A stretch of DNA of 19,248 nucleotides from Lachnospiraceae bacterium (GCA_900757145.1 CAAEMT010000058.1:1-19248); one strand, 5' to 3'; counted from the first letter of the stretch, positions 1 through 6,945 are shown. The notes: generated by a model not told the origin, from the letters alone. Numbers and translations are program-made.

Positions 1-49
1 CAACCGGCTCATAACCGGTCGGTCCTGGGTTCGAGTCCCCGAAGGTCCA
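1..49 (+). tRNA. tRNA-Met (CAT), 3' part only
   Basis: The anticodon stem ACCGG/CCGGT (3-7 and 15-19) encloses a loop with anticodon CAT at 10-12. It is followed by the T arm (GGTTCGAGTCC) and the acceptor strand AAGGTCC with discriminator A at 49. The 5' half lies outside the window. CAT could also be the Ile2 tRNA that is lysidine-modified, but the sequence resembles elongator tRNA-Met. CCA is not encoded. Confidence 0.88.
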
Positions 50-69
50 TTTTTTTAAAATTAATATTT

Positions 70-143
70 GGCCCAGTGGCTCAGTTGGTTAGAGCGCCGC
101 CCTGTCACGGCGGAGGTCGAGAGTTCGAGTCTCTTCTGGGTCG
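70..143 (+). tRNA. tRNA-Asp (GTC)
   Basis: This is a complete cloverleaf. The acceptor GGCCCAG pairs with CTGGGTC (136-142) with one G-U. The anticodon stem is CCGCC/GGCGG with loop CTGTCAC, giving anticodon GTC. The T loop is standard (GTTCGAGTC). Discriminator G is at 143 and CCA is not encoded. Confidence 0.96.
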
Positions 144-147
144 TTAT

Positions 148-220
148 GGGGTCTTAGCTCAGCTGGGAGAGCATCTGCCTTACAAGCAGAGGGTCATAGG
201 TTCGAGCCCTATAGGCCCCA
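148..220 (+). tRNA. tRNA-Val (TAC)
   Basis: This is a complete cloverleaf. The acceptor GGGGTCT pairs with AGGCCCC with one U-G pair. The anticodon stem is TCTGC/GCAGA with loop CTTACAA, giving anticodon TAC. The T arm contains GGTTCGAGCC, discriminator A is at 220, and CCA is not encoded. Only 4 nt separate it from tRNA-Asp, so the two are co-transcribed. Confidence 0.96.
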
Positions 221-244
221 CTTTATTTTATAAAAATTGAATAT

Positions 245-328
245 GCCGGCGTGGCGGAATAGGCAGACGCAAGGGACTTAAAATCCCTCGAGGGCAACTT
301 CGTACCGGTTCGAGTCCGGTCGCCGGCA
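245..328 (+). tRNA. tRNA-Leu (TAA)
   Basis: This is a class II tRNA with a long variable arm. The acceptor GCCGGCG pairs with CGCCGGC (321-327). The anticodon stem is AGGGA/TCCCT with loop CTTAAAA, giving anticodon TAA. The variable arm (CGAGGGCAACTTCG region) and the T arm GGTTCGAGTCC are present. Discriminator A is at 328. It is the last gene of the left array. Confidence 0.96.
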
Positions 329-331
329 GAT

Positions 332-360
332 AAAAACCTTGCAGACGCAGGGTTTTTTTT
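332..360 (+). terminator. Intrinsic terminator of the left tRNA array
   Basis: A short hairpin, AACCTTGC / GCAGGGTT around loop AGAC with one wobble pair, is followed by a run of eight T. It starts 3 nt after tRNA-Leu, as expected for the end of a tRNA operon. The remaining stretch up to 531 shows no gene. It must hold the promoter of the next gene, but no convincing -35/-10 pair stands out. Confidence 0.85.
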
Positions 361-531
361 GTTGTAGTAAAATCAAAAATATGTTATCTTAAAACGAAAT
401 GCTTTCTAGTCGTTGTGTGACATCGTGCAATATGGATGGAAAAGCGCATGCACTGTGTGGGAAACATCTGGGTAAAGGGAGATATTTGTTGATAAGTTAT
501 TAATTTTTCAATAAAAAGAAAGGATAAGTAA

Positions 532-3216
532 ATGAAGAGAAAACTAAGAAAACTTATATTAGCGGCAGTATCAGGACTTATTTTGTTTCAGACCGGATTC
601 TTTTTCAGTCCGCAGACCAAACTGGAAGCAGAAGCCAGATCAGGGCAGGTGACAGAATATTTTAACGAGGAGGAAGGCGAAAAACGTACGATTTATTGGG
701 CAAGTGGGATTACACCTCCAAAGATGGGCGGCGCCGACAGTGATTTCAAAAAAGAAATTACAAATGTAAATAATATTCAGTACATTGAATACAAAGCCCC
801 ATACGTTCCAGGGAGAGGCTGGTATGACGTCAATAAGACTGAGGATCGAGTGCCGGATGCAAATCTGTGCTTTGCAGCGGCAGCGGCGAATGGACTGCAT
901 TGGTGGATGGCACAGAATTCGCAATATATTGACAGGTATCTTGAAAAGAATCCTGATCTGCCGAAGGCGGATAAAATAAAAAATCTAAAGCAGCCCTTTA
1001 ACAGCCAGTATGACAGCCCGATCTATCAAATCTTTGTCAGCCAGTTCGCAAACCGGAAAGAGGGGTACTGGCCGGATATCCTGCAGGATCAGTTTATTAA
1101 CGGATATTATCCGAAGGAACATGGCGGAGTAAACGATCCTGATTTTGATGGAGATAATTTAATATCGAAAGGACCGGATCCGAGAGGCGGTTTTTTTTAT
1201 GAAGCATTTGGACGAAAAAATCTGACAGCAAGGCATTATTACGAGACAGGATACTATGCTTTTGGAAATGACTTGAAAAATTATCTGCAGAGTGGAAATT
1301 TTGTTACGATGACGTACGATATGGGCGCCAGCGCTCATGTGGTATCTCTGTGGGGAGCGGAGTATGATGCGGCGGGACGCATTACCGGTGTGTATTTTTC
1401 TGATTCTGACGATGATAAAAAATACGGTATGCAGCGTTACCGGGTGATCAACAAGAACGGCAGAGCATACGTAACGACAAATAATGCAGGGACAGGCAGT
1501 CGCGTATCTTGCATTACTGTACTTTTTCCCGGGGAAGCACAATGGAAAAAAGTTTTGGAGAACGAAAAGACAGAGCTGGAGCTTATATGGGGAAAAACGC
1601 AGTTTGTATATACGGGCAGTGTACAGCAGCCGGAAGTGACGGCAAAAAATATAGCCACAGACGATGATGTTAAACTGTCTGTGAAAGGCGGCGCTGTAGC
1701 TGCCGGGACTTATACGGCTCAGGCAGTATTGGAGGGCAGCGATGCGGATAAGTATATACTGCCTAAAAATTCAAGCACATTATTTACCATTCTCCGATCT
1801 GCCACATCGTTTGACGGAACTGTACGGATATATAATGGAGTACAGGAAACGAATCATTTTATGTATGGCGATACGGTGACTGTGAAGGTAAAGCCAAAGG
1901 CGACAGGCACAGCCGCATTTTCCAAACAATTAACTTCCAACCCGGATGATCAAATCGCATCACTGTATGCGGGGGATCAGAGGCTCTCAGATGAGGTGCG
2001 AAAAGGTGCGGACGGAGTATTTATTATGACGTATGATACGGGAGACGGAAAACTAGGGCCGGGCGTGAATACTCTGACTGTTAAATTCAAAGGCGATGCG
2101 AATATGGCTGATTACAGTGAAGATATTCAGATAATCATTGAAAAGCAGTCAGAAAATGTATTTATTCCGGTGGAGGAGATCCCTGCTTCCTGTGAAAAAG
2201 ATGGGGTGAAGGCTCATTTTACAGATCAGGCAGGAAGACTGTATCTTGAATCCGAAGGAGTTAAAATAGAAGTGACGTCTGAGGCGCTGAGGATCCCCGC
2301 GCTTGGACATGACTGGGAGAAGAGCTATACAGTGGATCAGGCAGCAGGCTGTACGACAGATGGAATCCAGTCAAGGCATTGCAGCCGCTGCGATAAAAAA
2401 ACGGACAGCAGGCCGATCCCGGCTGCGCATAGGACAGGGGAGTGGATTGCTGAGATACCGGCGACTGATACACAGAATGGCGTGGCAGGCCATTACGTTT
2501 GTCAGGTATGCAGAAAAAATCTGGCTGCCGATAAAAAGACAGAGATTACGAACCTTGTTCTCAAGCCGCAGAATAATAATTCCCAGGGAAACAGCGCACA
2601 GAACGGTAATTCCCAGGGTAATGGTTCGCAAGGCGGCAATTCTCAGGGAAACGGCGCGCAGAATAGTAAGCCTCAGGGAAATAAGCCGCAGCATTCTGTG
2701 AAGAGGATGCGTATTCGGGCTGTGTCAGGCCGCATTGCCGCAGGCAAAAAAATACAGCTTCATGTGGAGACGATTCCGGCAAATGCGCATCTGCCAAAAC
2801 TCGTCTGGTCATCAAGTAATCCGAAACTTGCTGCGGTCGATCAAAACGGAGCGGTTTCTCTGAAAAAGAAGGCTGGAGGGAAAAAGGTTGTTATTACGGC
2901 CGCTGCCACTGATGGCTCCGGTATCAGGGCGTCATGTACTATAAAAGTAATGAAGGGAAGCGTGAAAAAGATTACGATTTCCGGGAAACGTCCTGTAAAG
3001 GCCGGGAAGTCTTTGAAACTTACTGCAAAGGTGAAAGCTTCAAAAGGGGCAAACAGAAAGCTGGAATGGAGCAGCAGTAATAAAGCATTTGCAGAGGTTA
3101 CACCATCAGGAGTGGTGAAAACAAAGAAGGCGGGAAAAGGGAAAAAGGTAAGGATCACTGCGTCAGCTACAGACGGAAGCAACAAAAAAGCAAGTGTCAC
3201 AATACGGATCAAGTAA
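532..3216 (+). CDS. Secreted IdeS/Mac-like immunoglobulin-degrading cysteine protease (peptidase C66) with Ig-like repeat tail
   Basis: This is a predicted exported cysteine endopeptidase resembling streptococcal IdeS/Mac, which cleaves IgG (or IgM in S. suis) below the hinge. Seen: a signal peptide (KRKLRK, then a hydrophobic stretch to about residue 25, possible cleavage after AEA at 35); WASGITPPK (56-64); KAPYVPGRGWYDVNKT (88-103) with oxyanion-type Lys102; NLCFAAAAANGLHWW (111-125) with nucleophile Cys113; DPRGG (216-220); AHVVSLWGAEYD (268-279) with His269; and SDSDDD (290-295) with Asp291/Asp293. The His-to-Asp distance of 22 equals that remembered for IdeS (262 to 284). The tail holds an MBG-like domain (about 349-422), another Ig-like stretch (about 425-537), Cys-pair modules (about 590-672), a Gln/Asn/Gly linker (681-720) and two Big_2 domains (722-806, 810-894). 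There is no LPXTG. The RBS AAAGGA lies 7 nt before the ATG. The family call is strong; the immunoglobulin target is inference. Confidence 0.88.
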   Translation: MKRKLRKLILAAVSGLILFQTGFFFSPQTKLEAEARSGQVTEYFNEEEGEKRTIYWASGITPPKMGGADSDFKKEITNVNNIQYIEYKAPYVPGRGWYDVNKTEDRVPDANLCFAAAAANGLHWWMAQNSQYIDRYLEKNPDLPKADKIKNLKQPFNSQYDSPIYQIFVSQFANRKEGYWPDILQDQFINGYYPKEHGGVNDPDFDGDNLISKGPDPRGGFFYEAFGRKNLTARHYYETGYYAFGNDLKNYLQSGNFVTMTYDMGASAHVVSLWGAEYDAAGRITGVYFSDSDDDKKYGMQRYRVINKNGRAYVTTNNAGTGSRVSCITVLFPGEAQWKKVLENEKTELELIWGKTQFVYTGSVQQPEVTAKNIATDDDVKLSVKGGAVAAGTYTAQAVLEGSDADKYILPKNSSTLFTILRSATSFDGTVRIYNGVQETNHFMYGDTVTVKVKPKATGTAAFSKQLTSNPDDQIASLYAGDQRLSDEVRKGADGVFIMTYDTGDGKLGPGVNTLTVKFKGDANMADYSEDIQIIIEKQSENVFIPVEEIPASCEKDGVKAHFTDQAGRLYLESEGVKIEVTSEALRIPALGHDWEKSYTVDQAAGCTTDGIQSRHCSRCDKKTDSRPIPAAHRTGEWIAEIPATDTQNGVAGHYVCQVCRKNLAADKKTEITNLVLKPQNNNSQGNSAQNGNSQGNGSQGGNSQGNGAQNSKPQGNKPQHSVKRMRIRAVSGRIAAGKKIQLHVETIPANAHLPKLVWSSSNPKLAAVDQNGAVSLKKKAGGKKVVITAAATDGSGIRASCTIKVMKGSVKKITISGKRPVKAGKSLKLTAKVKASKGANRKLEWSSSNKAFAEVTPSGVVKTKKAGKGKKVRITASATDGSNKKASVTIRIK
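2572..2691 (+). repeat. Low-complexity SQGN/AQN linker repeat inside the protease gene
   Basis: Residues 681-720 are built from about seven degenerate 5-6 residue units such as NSQGN, SAQNG and PQGNK, encoded by imperfect DNA repeats around CAGGGAAA. It is a flexible spacer between the Cys-pair modules and the C-terminal Big_2 domains. Such tracts can vary in copy number between strains through slippage. Confidence 0.8.
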
Positions 3217-3267
3217 ACAGATAACATACGTTTGCGATGACGCAGAAGCGTCTGGATCAGATAACGA

Positions 3268-3307
3268 AGCCGGAAAGTACGAAAAACAGTATTTTCCGGC
3301 TGTTTTT
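3268..3307 (+). terminator. Intrinsic terminator after the protease gene
   Basis: A 13-bp stem (3268-3280 with 3289-3301, one G-U pair) has an 8-nt A-rich loop and is followed by TGTTTTT. It separates the protease gene from the cassette remnant downstream and indicates monocistronic transcription of the protease. Confidence 0.85.
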
Positions 3308-3308
3308 A

Positions 3309-3322
3309 TGACAAAAATGTCA
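3309..3322 (+). promoter_or_regulatory. Bce-like response regulator operator (TGACA-N4-TGTCA)
   Basis: A perfect inverted repeat, TGACA-AAAA-TGTCA, lies 97 nt upstream of the ABC ATPase remnant. From memory it fits the TnACA-N4-TGTnA layout of BceR-type regulators, which control Bce transporters. A possible -10 (TATACT, 3357-3362) lies downstream without a good -35, as is common for activator-dependent promoters. The assignment is inference from sequence and neighbours. Confidence 0.5.
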
Positions 3323-3418
3323 CTGAAAAATTCACCGCAGTGTCATTCTTCTGTTTTATACTGTTTTTAGGATAAGCATCAGTTATAGACAGCAGCAAGA
3401 GAGTGGAGGAAGAACAAT

Positions 3419-4066
3419 ATGGAAATATTGAGGTGTGAAAATCTGACAAAGGTATATGGATCGGGAGATACAAGTGTAAGGGCGCTGGACGGGGTTACTT
3501 TTTCTGTGGAGGCGGGAGAGTTTGTTTCGATCGTGGGACCATCGGGAAGTGGAAAATCAACGCTTCTGCATATTTTGGGCGGTGTTGACAAACCCGCAGA
3601 TGGTAAGGTGTGGATTGGCGGTACGGATATTCATAGTTTGAGCGAAAACAGGCTTGCTGTATTTAGGAGACGTCAGATTGGACTTATTTATCAGTTTTAT
3701 AATCTTATCCCGGTACTCAATGTAGAGGAAAATATTGTATTGCCGCATCTTCTCGATGGAAGAAAACTCGATCGGGAAAGGCTTGATCAGGTCGTTAAGA
3801 GTATGGGGCTTGAGGATAGAAAGTATCATCTGCCGAAGCAGCTTTCTGGTGGACAGCAGCAGAGAGTATCGATCGGGCGCGCACTGGAGCAGGGGGCGGA
3901 TGATTATATTGCGAAGCGATTTCGTATCAGAGAGCTTCTAGCAAGGATGAAAGCGATTCAGAGAAGGACGGCAAATGCGCAGTCCGCGGGAGGATCTAGG
4001 GGAAGAGATCCTCAGGATATTCAGAACGGCGGGAAGAAAGCGATTTGTACGCGGAATGTACTGTGA
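3419..4066 (+). pseudogene. Chimeric remnant: BceA-like ABC ATPase fused to the end of a response-regulator receiver
   Basis: Residues 1-156 are an ABC-transporter ATPase of the MacB/BceA type. They include the Walker A GPSGSGKST (40-48), the Q-loop glutamine at 92, and the signature LSGGQQQR (142-149) running into VSIGRAL. Exactly where Walker B, the D-loop and the H-loop should follow, the frame switches to GADDYIAKRFRIRELLARMKAIQRR (159-183). That is the last part of an OmpR-type receiver domain (normally GADDYITKPF...), with KP changed to KR. The last 30 or so residues are out-of-frame linker. The simplest reading is one deletion that removed the C-terminal half of the ATPase, the whole FtsX-type permease gene and the receiver's N-terminal half including the phosphorylated Asp. 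It cannot hydrolyse ATP normally. The RBS GGAGGA is intact and a Bce-like operator lies upstream. Confidence 0.85.
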
Positions 4067-4350
4067 TAGGAGAGATGCGTATCAGTCTGCAAAACGGCCG
4101 GATGTATCACGCAGAGGAAGAGGTACCCCTTACTGCAATGGAATACCGCTTGCTTCTGATCTTTTTGAACCACCGCGGACAGACGCTTACGCGCAGGCAG
4201 ATACTGGGCTGTATCTGGGACGAGGCGGGCGATTATGTGAATGACAATACGTTAAGCGTATATATCAAACGGCTGCGCGCAAAGCTGGGCGATGTACCGG
4301 AGGGAAGACTGATCCAGACGGTGCGCGACATAGGATACAGACTGGTATAA
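4045..4350 (+). pseudogene. Detached winged-helix DNA-binding domain of a BceR-like response regulator
   Basis: This frame is open from about 4000 and carries only the C-terminal Trans_reg_C domain. Visible landmarks are LTAMEYRLLLIFLNHRGQTLTR, the DNDNTLS-like VNDNTLSVYIKRLRAKLG, and the terminal TVRDIGYRLV. It is in a different frame from the receiver fragment that ends the preceding chimera, with a stop at 3997-3999, so a frameshift has occurred in the interdomain linker. A TTG at 4045 is the only nearby start candidate and has no clear RBS. A free DNA-binding domain could still bind the operator if translated, but decay is the simpler reading. Confidence 0.8.
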
Positions 4351-4383
4351 GCAAAATATCGTGAGAAAAGAGATGCACAGGAA

Positions 4384-5151
4384 ATGTCAGTTACGGTAGA
4401 TACAGACATATTGATACAGATTATTACAGTTCTTGCAGCTGCTCTTGCGGGAGTCGGAATCTGGACGGCAGTTCTTTTGTATGAGCGATGCAAAAGGGAA
4501 AAGGAGCTGGAGGAGCTGACGCAGTATTTTATGAAGATACAGGATCAGGTGGAGTTGCCGGATCTTTTGAAAACGCCGGAGCTTTCAGAAGAAAAAAGGC
4601 TGGAATTTACGCAGCGGATCGATACATCGGTGAACCGTATTACATGGCTGATACGGAACCTGCTCACTCTTTCTCAGCTCGATGCACACAGACTGAAGCT
4701 AAAGGAGGAATACGTTTCGGCGGCTGGATTCCTTGAAGAGATTACTCTGACATTTGAGCCTATGATCAAATTGAAAGGGATACGTCTGCGCATGGAGACA
4801 GATCAGGGGATCACGTTTATGTGCGACCGCCGATGGACGGGTGAGGCTCTCTCTAATATTGTGAAGAATTGTATCGAGCATACGCAAAACGGCGGTCAGA
4901 TCACAATATCTGTAAGTCAGAATAATTTTTCCACCAATATCCGCATTACTGATAATGGGGAGGGAATCGCAAAGGAACATCTTCCGCATATTTTTGAGCG
5001 GTTCTATAAAGGTGCAGATCAGTCATCGGAGAGTGTCGGGATCGGTCTTGCCATGGCGGAGAAGATCATTACGCTGCAAAACGGGACGATTTCTGTGCGT
5101 AGCGAGGCAGGAGAGGGGACGGAATTTCTGGTGAAATTTTACCGTGTTTAA
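4384..5151 (+). pseudogene. BceS-like sensor histidine kinase lacking the phospho-acceptor H-box
   Basis: There is one membrane segment (about 9-32) and a short linker with the family hallmark YFMKIQD (48-54). The second dimerisation helix follows (KRLEFTQRIDTSVNRITWLIRNLLTLSQLD, about 71-100), then a full ATPase domain: N-box NIVKNC (158-163), G1 DNGEG (190-194), F-box HIFERFYKG (202-210) and G2 GIGLAMA (219-225). Relatives have roughly 60-70 residues between the YFMKIQD linker and the second helix, including HQLKTPLT with the phosphorylated His. Here VELPDLL runs directly into KTPELSEEKR. No His occurs before residue 102. The gene follows the broken regulator by 33 nt. It is in frame throughout but cannot autophosphorylate in the usual way. 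No terminator is visible after it. Confidence 0.75.
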
Positions 5152-5208
5152 AGACGGAAGGGGTTAAAATAACAGGTTTTAAAATATAGCATTTTAAGAT
5201 CATTTCGG

Positions 5209-5237
5209 TTGCATTTTTATAAAGAAAATGGTATGAT
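5209..5237 (+). promoter_or_regulatory. Sigma-70-type promoter for the riboswitch leader
   Basis: A -35 TTGCAT (5209-5214) is followed by a 17-nt spacer and -10 TATGAT (5232-5237). Predicted initiation near 5244 places the first transcribed bases immediately before the aptamer P1 stem. The A/T-rich stretch from 5152 to 5208 holds nothing else recognisable. Confidence 0.75.
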
Positions 5238-5248
5238 AACCCTACGGA

Positions 5249-5360
5249 TAAAAGGGAGTAACTGGCATACCAGAGGCGTGAATCGGTATGTATCTTCGGC
5301 GTCAGTACGACGGCAGAATTTGGCTGCTGTCCGCAGAAGGTTGAAATGGTGAGACTTTTA
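5249..5360 (+). ncRNA. yybP-ykoY-type manganese riboswitch aptamer
   Basis: The conserved elements appear in the expected order: P1 TAAAAG (5249-5254) pairing with CTTTTA (5355-5360), the loop motif GGGAGTA (5254-5260), a CTGG/CCAG hairpin, the second conserved loop CGTCAGTACG (5300-5309), and the closing motif TGAGAC just before P1'. This class binds Mn2+ and usually turns on exporters and TerC-like proteins. The P1' strand is also the 5' arm of the following terminator, so ligand binding should prevent termination. The identification is by motif and layout from memory, not by a covariance-model score. Confidence 0.8.
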
Positions 5361-5395
5361 CTGCACTTAGAGGTGTAGTAGGAGTCTCTTTTTTT
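5351..5395 (+). terminator. Riboswitch-controlled intrinsic terminator
   Basis: A 16-bp stem (5351-5366 with 5373-5388, three G-U pairs) closes a TTAGAG loop and is followed by seven T. Its 5' arm includes the P1' strand of the aptamer, making aptamer closure and termination mutually exclusive. The region from 5396 to 5563 is an untranslated leader with small hairpins (CACG/CGTG, CTTCC/GGAAG) and a partly paired GTGTGT...ACACAC element. No gene is evident there. Confidence 0.85.
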
Positions 5396-5563
5396 CTTGT
5401 ATCATAAGAAGGACCTTATCACGCTGAGTCGTGAATGCCCTTCCATGACGCAAAAGGAAGATGTGTGCGGATACGAATGGTGTGTAATTGCTTCGCGATT
5501 TGCATCCGGTGCGCAACACACTTTTAATATAGATTTTTATAAAAAGTACAGGGAGGAAGGTAC

Positions 5564-6700
5564 ATGGAATTTCTAACAGAGGGATTAAAAATGCTTACAT
5601 GGCAGCAGGTCGTAATGTATCTGGTCGGTATCGTACTGATCTGGCTTGCAATCAAGAAGGAGTATGAGCCGGCGCTTCTTTTGCCGATGGGATTTGGAGC
5701 GATCCTTGTCAATCTGCCGGCAAGCGGAGTGCTCAACCAGATGCTTCCGGGAGTAGGAGAGACAAACGGTATTATTGAATGGCTGTTCAATGTGGGAATT
5801 GAGGCGTCCGAAGCGCTTCCGGTACTGCTCTTTATCGGTATCGGAGCAATGATCGATTTCGGGCCGCTGTTATCGAATCCGAAGATGTTTCTGTTTGGAG
5901 CAGGCGCGCAGTTTGGAATTTTTGCTGCGATTTTGCTTGCTGTGATTCTTGGATTTGATCTGAAGGACAGTGCGGCGATCGGAATTATAGGAGCTGCGGA
6001 CGGACCTACGTCAATACTCGTATCGCAGATACTCAAGTCTAATTATATCGGGCCGATCGCGGTAGCTGCTTATTCGTATATGGCTCTCGTTCCGGTCATT
6101 CAGCCATTCGCGATAAAGATGGTGACAACGAAGAAAGAGCGCATGATCCGTATGAAATATGAGCCTGCAAGCGTAACGAAGCGGACGAGGATCATTTTCC
6201 CGATTGCGGTAACGATCGTAGTCGGATTTGTCGCTCCCTCCTCTGTAGCTCTCGTAGGCTTCTTGATGTTCGGTAATCTGATCCGCGAGTGCGGCGTATT
6301 GAATACGATGTCGGAGACAGCGCAGAATAATCTGTCGAATCTGATCACGCTTCTGCTTGGTATTACGATCTCATTCAGTATGCGCGCGGAACGTTTTGTG
6401 ACAGTCAATACGCTGATGATCATGCTGATTGGTGTGTTTGCATTCGTAGTCGATACGATCGGCGGTGTGATGCTGGCAAAACTTATCAACCTTTTCTCAA
6501 AAGAGAAGATCAACCCGATGGTCGGCGCAGCCGGAATCTCCGCATTTCCTATGTCATCCCGCGTGGTACAGAAAATGGCAATGGAGGAGGATCCGGGAAA
6601 TATCCTTTTGATGCATGCGGCAGGTGCAAATGTCTCCGGACAGATTGCGTCAGTTGTAGCAGGAGGAATGATTATCAACCTTGTGACTTCCTTCTTATAA
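5564..6700 (+). CDS. OadB/GcdB/MmdB-family Na+-translocating decarboxylase beta subunit (orphan)
   Basis: This is an integral membrane protein of the beta subunit family of oxaloacetate, methylmalonyl-CoA and glutaconyl-CoA decarboxylases, which exports Na+ as the carboxybiotin of the alpha subunit is decarboxylated. Seen: about nine or more hydrophobic segments, the hallmark GAADGPTS (143-150) containing the membrane-buried Asp146, and a second conserved stretch HAAGANVSGQIASV (351-364) near the C terminus. At 378 residues it has the normal length. The RBS GGGAGGAAGG lies close to the ATG. There is no alpha (biotin carrier/carboxyltransferase) gene in the window. The only partner is a 37-residue OadG-like peptide 72 nt downstream. 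An upstream Mn2+-type riboswitch should control it, which is odd for a decarboxylase and raises the possibility of a metal- or Na+-homeostasis role. The family call is firm; the physiological role is open. Confidence 0.9.
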   Translation: MEFLTEGLKMLTWQQVVMYLVGIVLIWLAIKKEYEPALLLPMGFGAILVNLPASGVLNQMLPGVGETNGIIEWLFNVGIEASEALPVLLFIGIGAMIDFGPLLSNPKMFLFGAGAQFGIFAAILLAVILGFDLKDSAAIGIIGAADGPTSILVSQILKSNYIGPIAVAAYSYMALVPVIQPFAIKMVTTKKERMIRMKYEPASVTKRTRIIFPIAVTIVVGFVAPSSVALVGFLMFGNLIRECGVLNTMSETAQNNLSNLITLLLGITISFSMRAERFVTVNTLMIMLIGVFAFVVDTIGGVMLAKLINLFSKEKINPMVGAAGISAFPMSSRVVQKMAMEEDPGNILLMHAAGANVSGQIASVVAGGMIINLVTSFL

Positions 6701-6772
6701 AGGCAGGCGGATAAAGAGCTGTTGCAGAAGTCAAGGGGACGTACAGGCGTGGAGAAAGGAAAGGTAGAATTT

Positions 6773-6886
6773 ATGGAAAATATACTCATGGCGCTGGAGA
6801 TTATGTGGAAGGGCATGGCAGGTATTTTCGTTGCGGTACTGATCATTATGGTGATCGTATATCTGCTTGGAAAGATTGGAAAATAA
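6773..6886 (+). CDS. OadG-related 37-residue single-pass membrane peptide
   Basis: The peptide begins MENILMALEIMWKGMAGIF and has one strong transmembrane helix (about residues 14-33, MAGIFVAVLIIMVIVYLLG) and a short basic end, KIGK. The opening, with a helix ahead of a MWKGM-type turn and a single hydrophobic span, resembles the membrane part of OadG/MmdD gamma/delta subunits, which stabilise the beta subunit. The soluble tail is missing. An RBS (GAAAGGTAG) precedes the ATG. It follows the OadB gene directly and is followed at once by a terminator, so the two form a bicistronic unit. It is easily missed because of its size. Confidence 0.78.
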   Translation: MENILMALEIMWKGMAGIFVAVLIIMVIVYLLGKIGK

Positions 6887-6888
6887 CA

Positions 6889-6945
6889 GATAAAAAACGG
6901 GAGTATCCGCTGAAGAACGGCAGAGGATGCTCCCGTTTTTTATCT
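6889..6945 (+). terminator. Strong, probably bidirectional intrinsic terminator
   Basis: A long stem, AGATAAAAAACGGGAGTATCC against GGATGCTCCCGTTTTTTATCT with one wobble, is followed by T-rich sequence and begins 3 nt after the small OadG-like gene. The A run on the 5' side means it can also terminate minus-strand transcripts. Confidence 0.9.

Noticed and set aside
488..516. TTGATA...TAAAAA as a promoter for the protease gene
   Set aside because: The -10 is poor and the start site would fall almost on the ribosome binding site.
2578..2692. CRISPR-like array from the repeated CAGGGAAA units
   Set aside because: Units are short, degenerate and in frame, encoding a Gln/Asn/Gly linker, with no spacer structure.
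5446..5573. Small open frame of about 42 codons in the riboswitch leader
   Set aside because: No ribosome binding site, no recognisable features, and it overlaps the start of the OadB gene.
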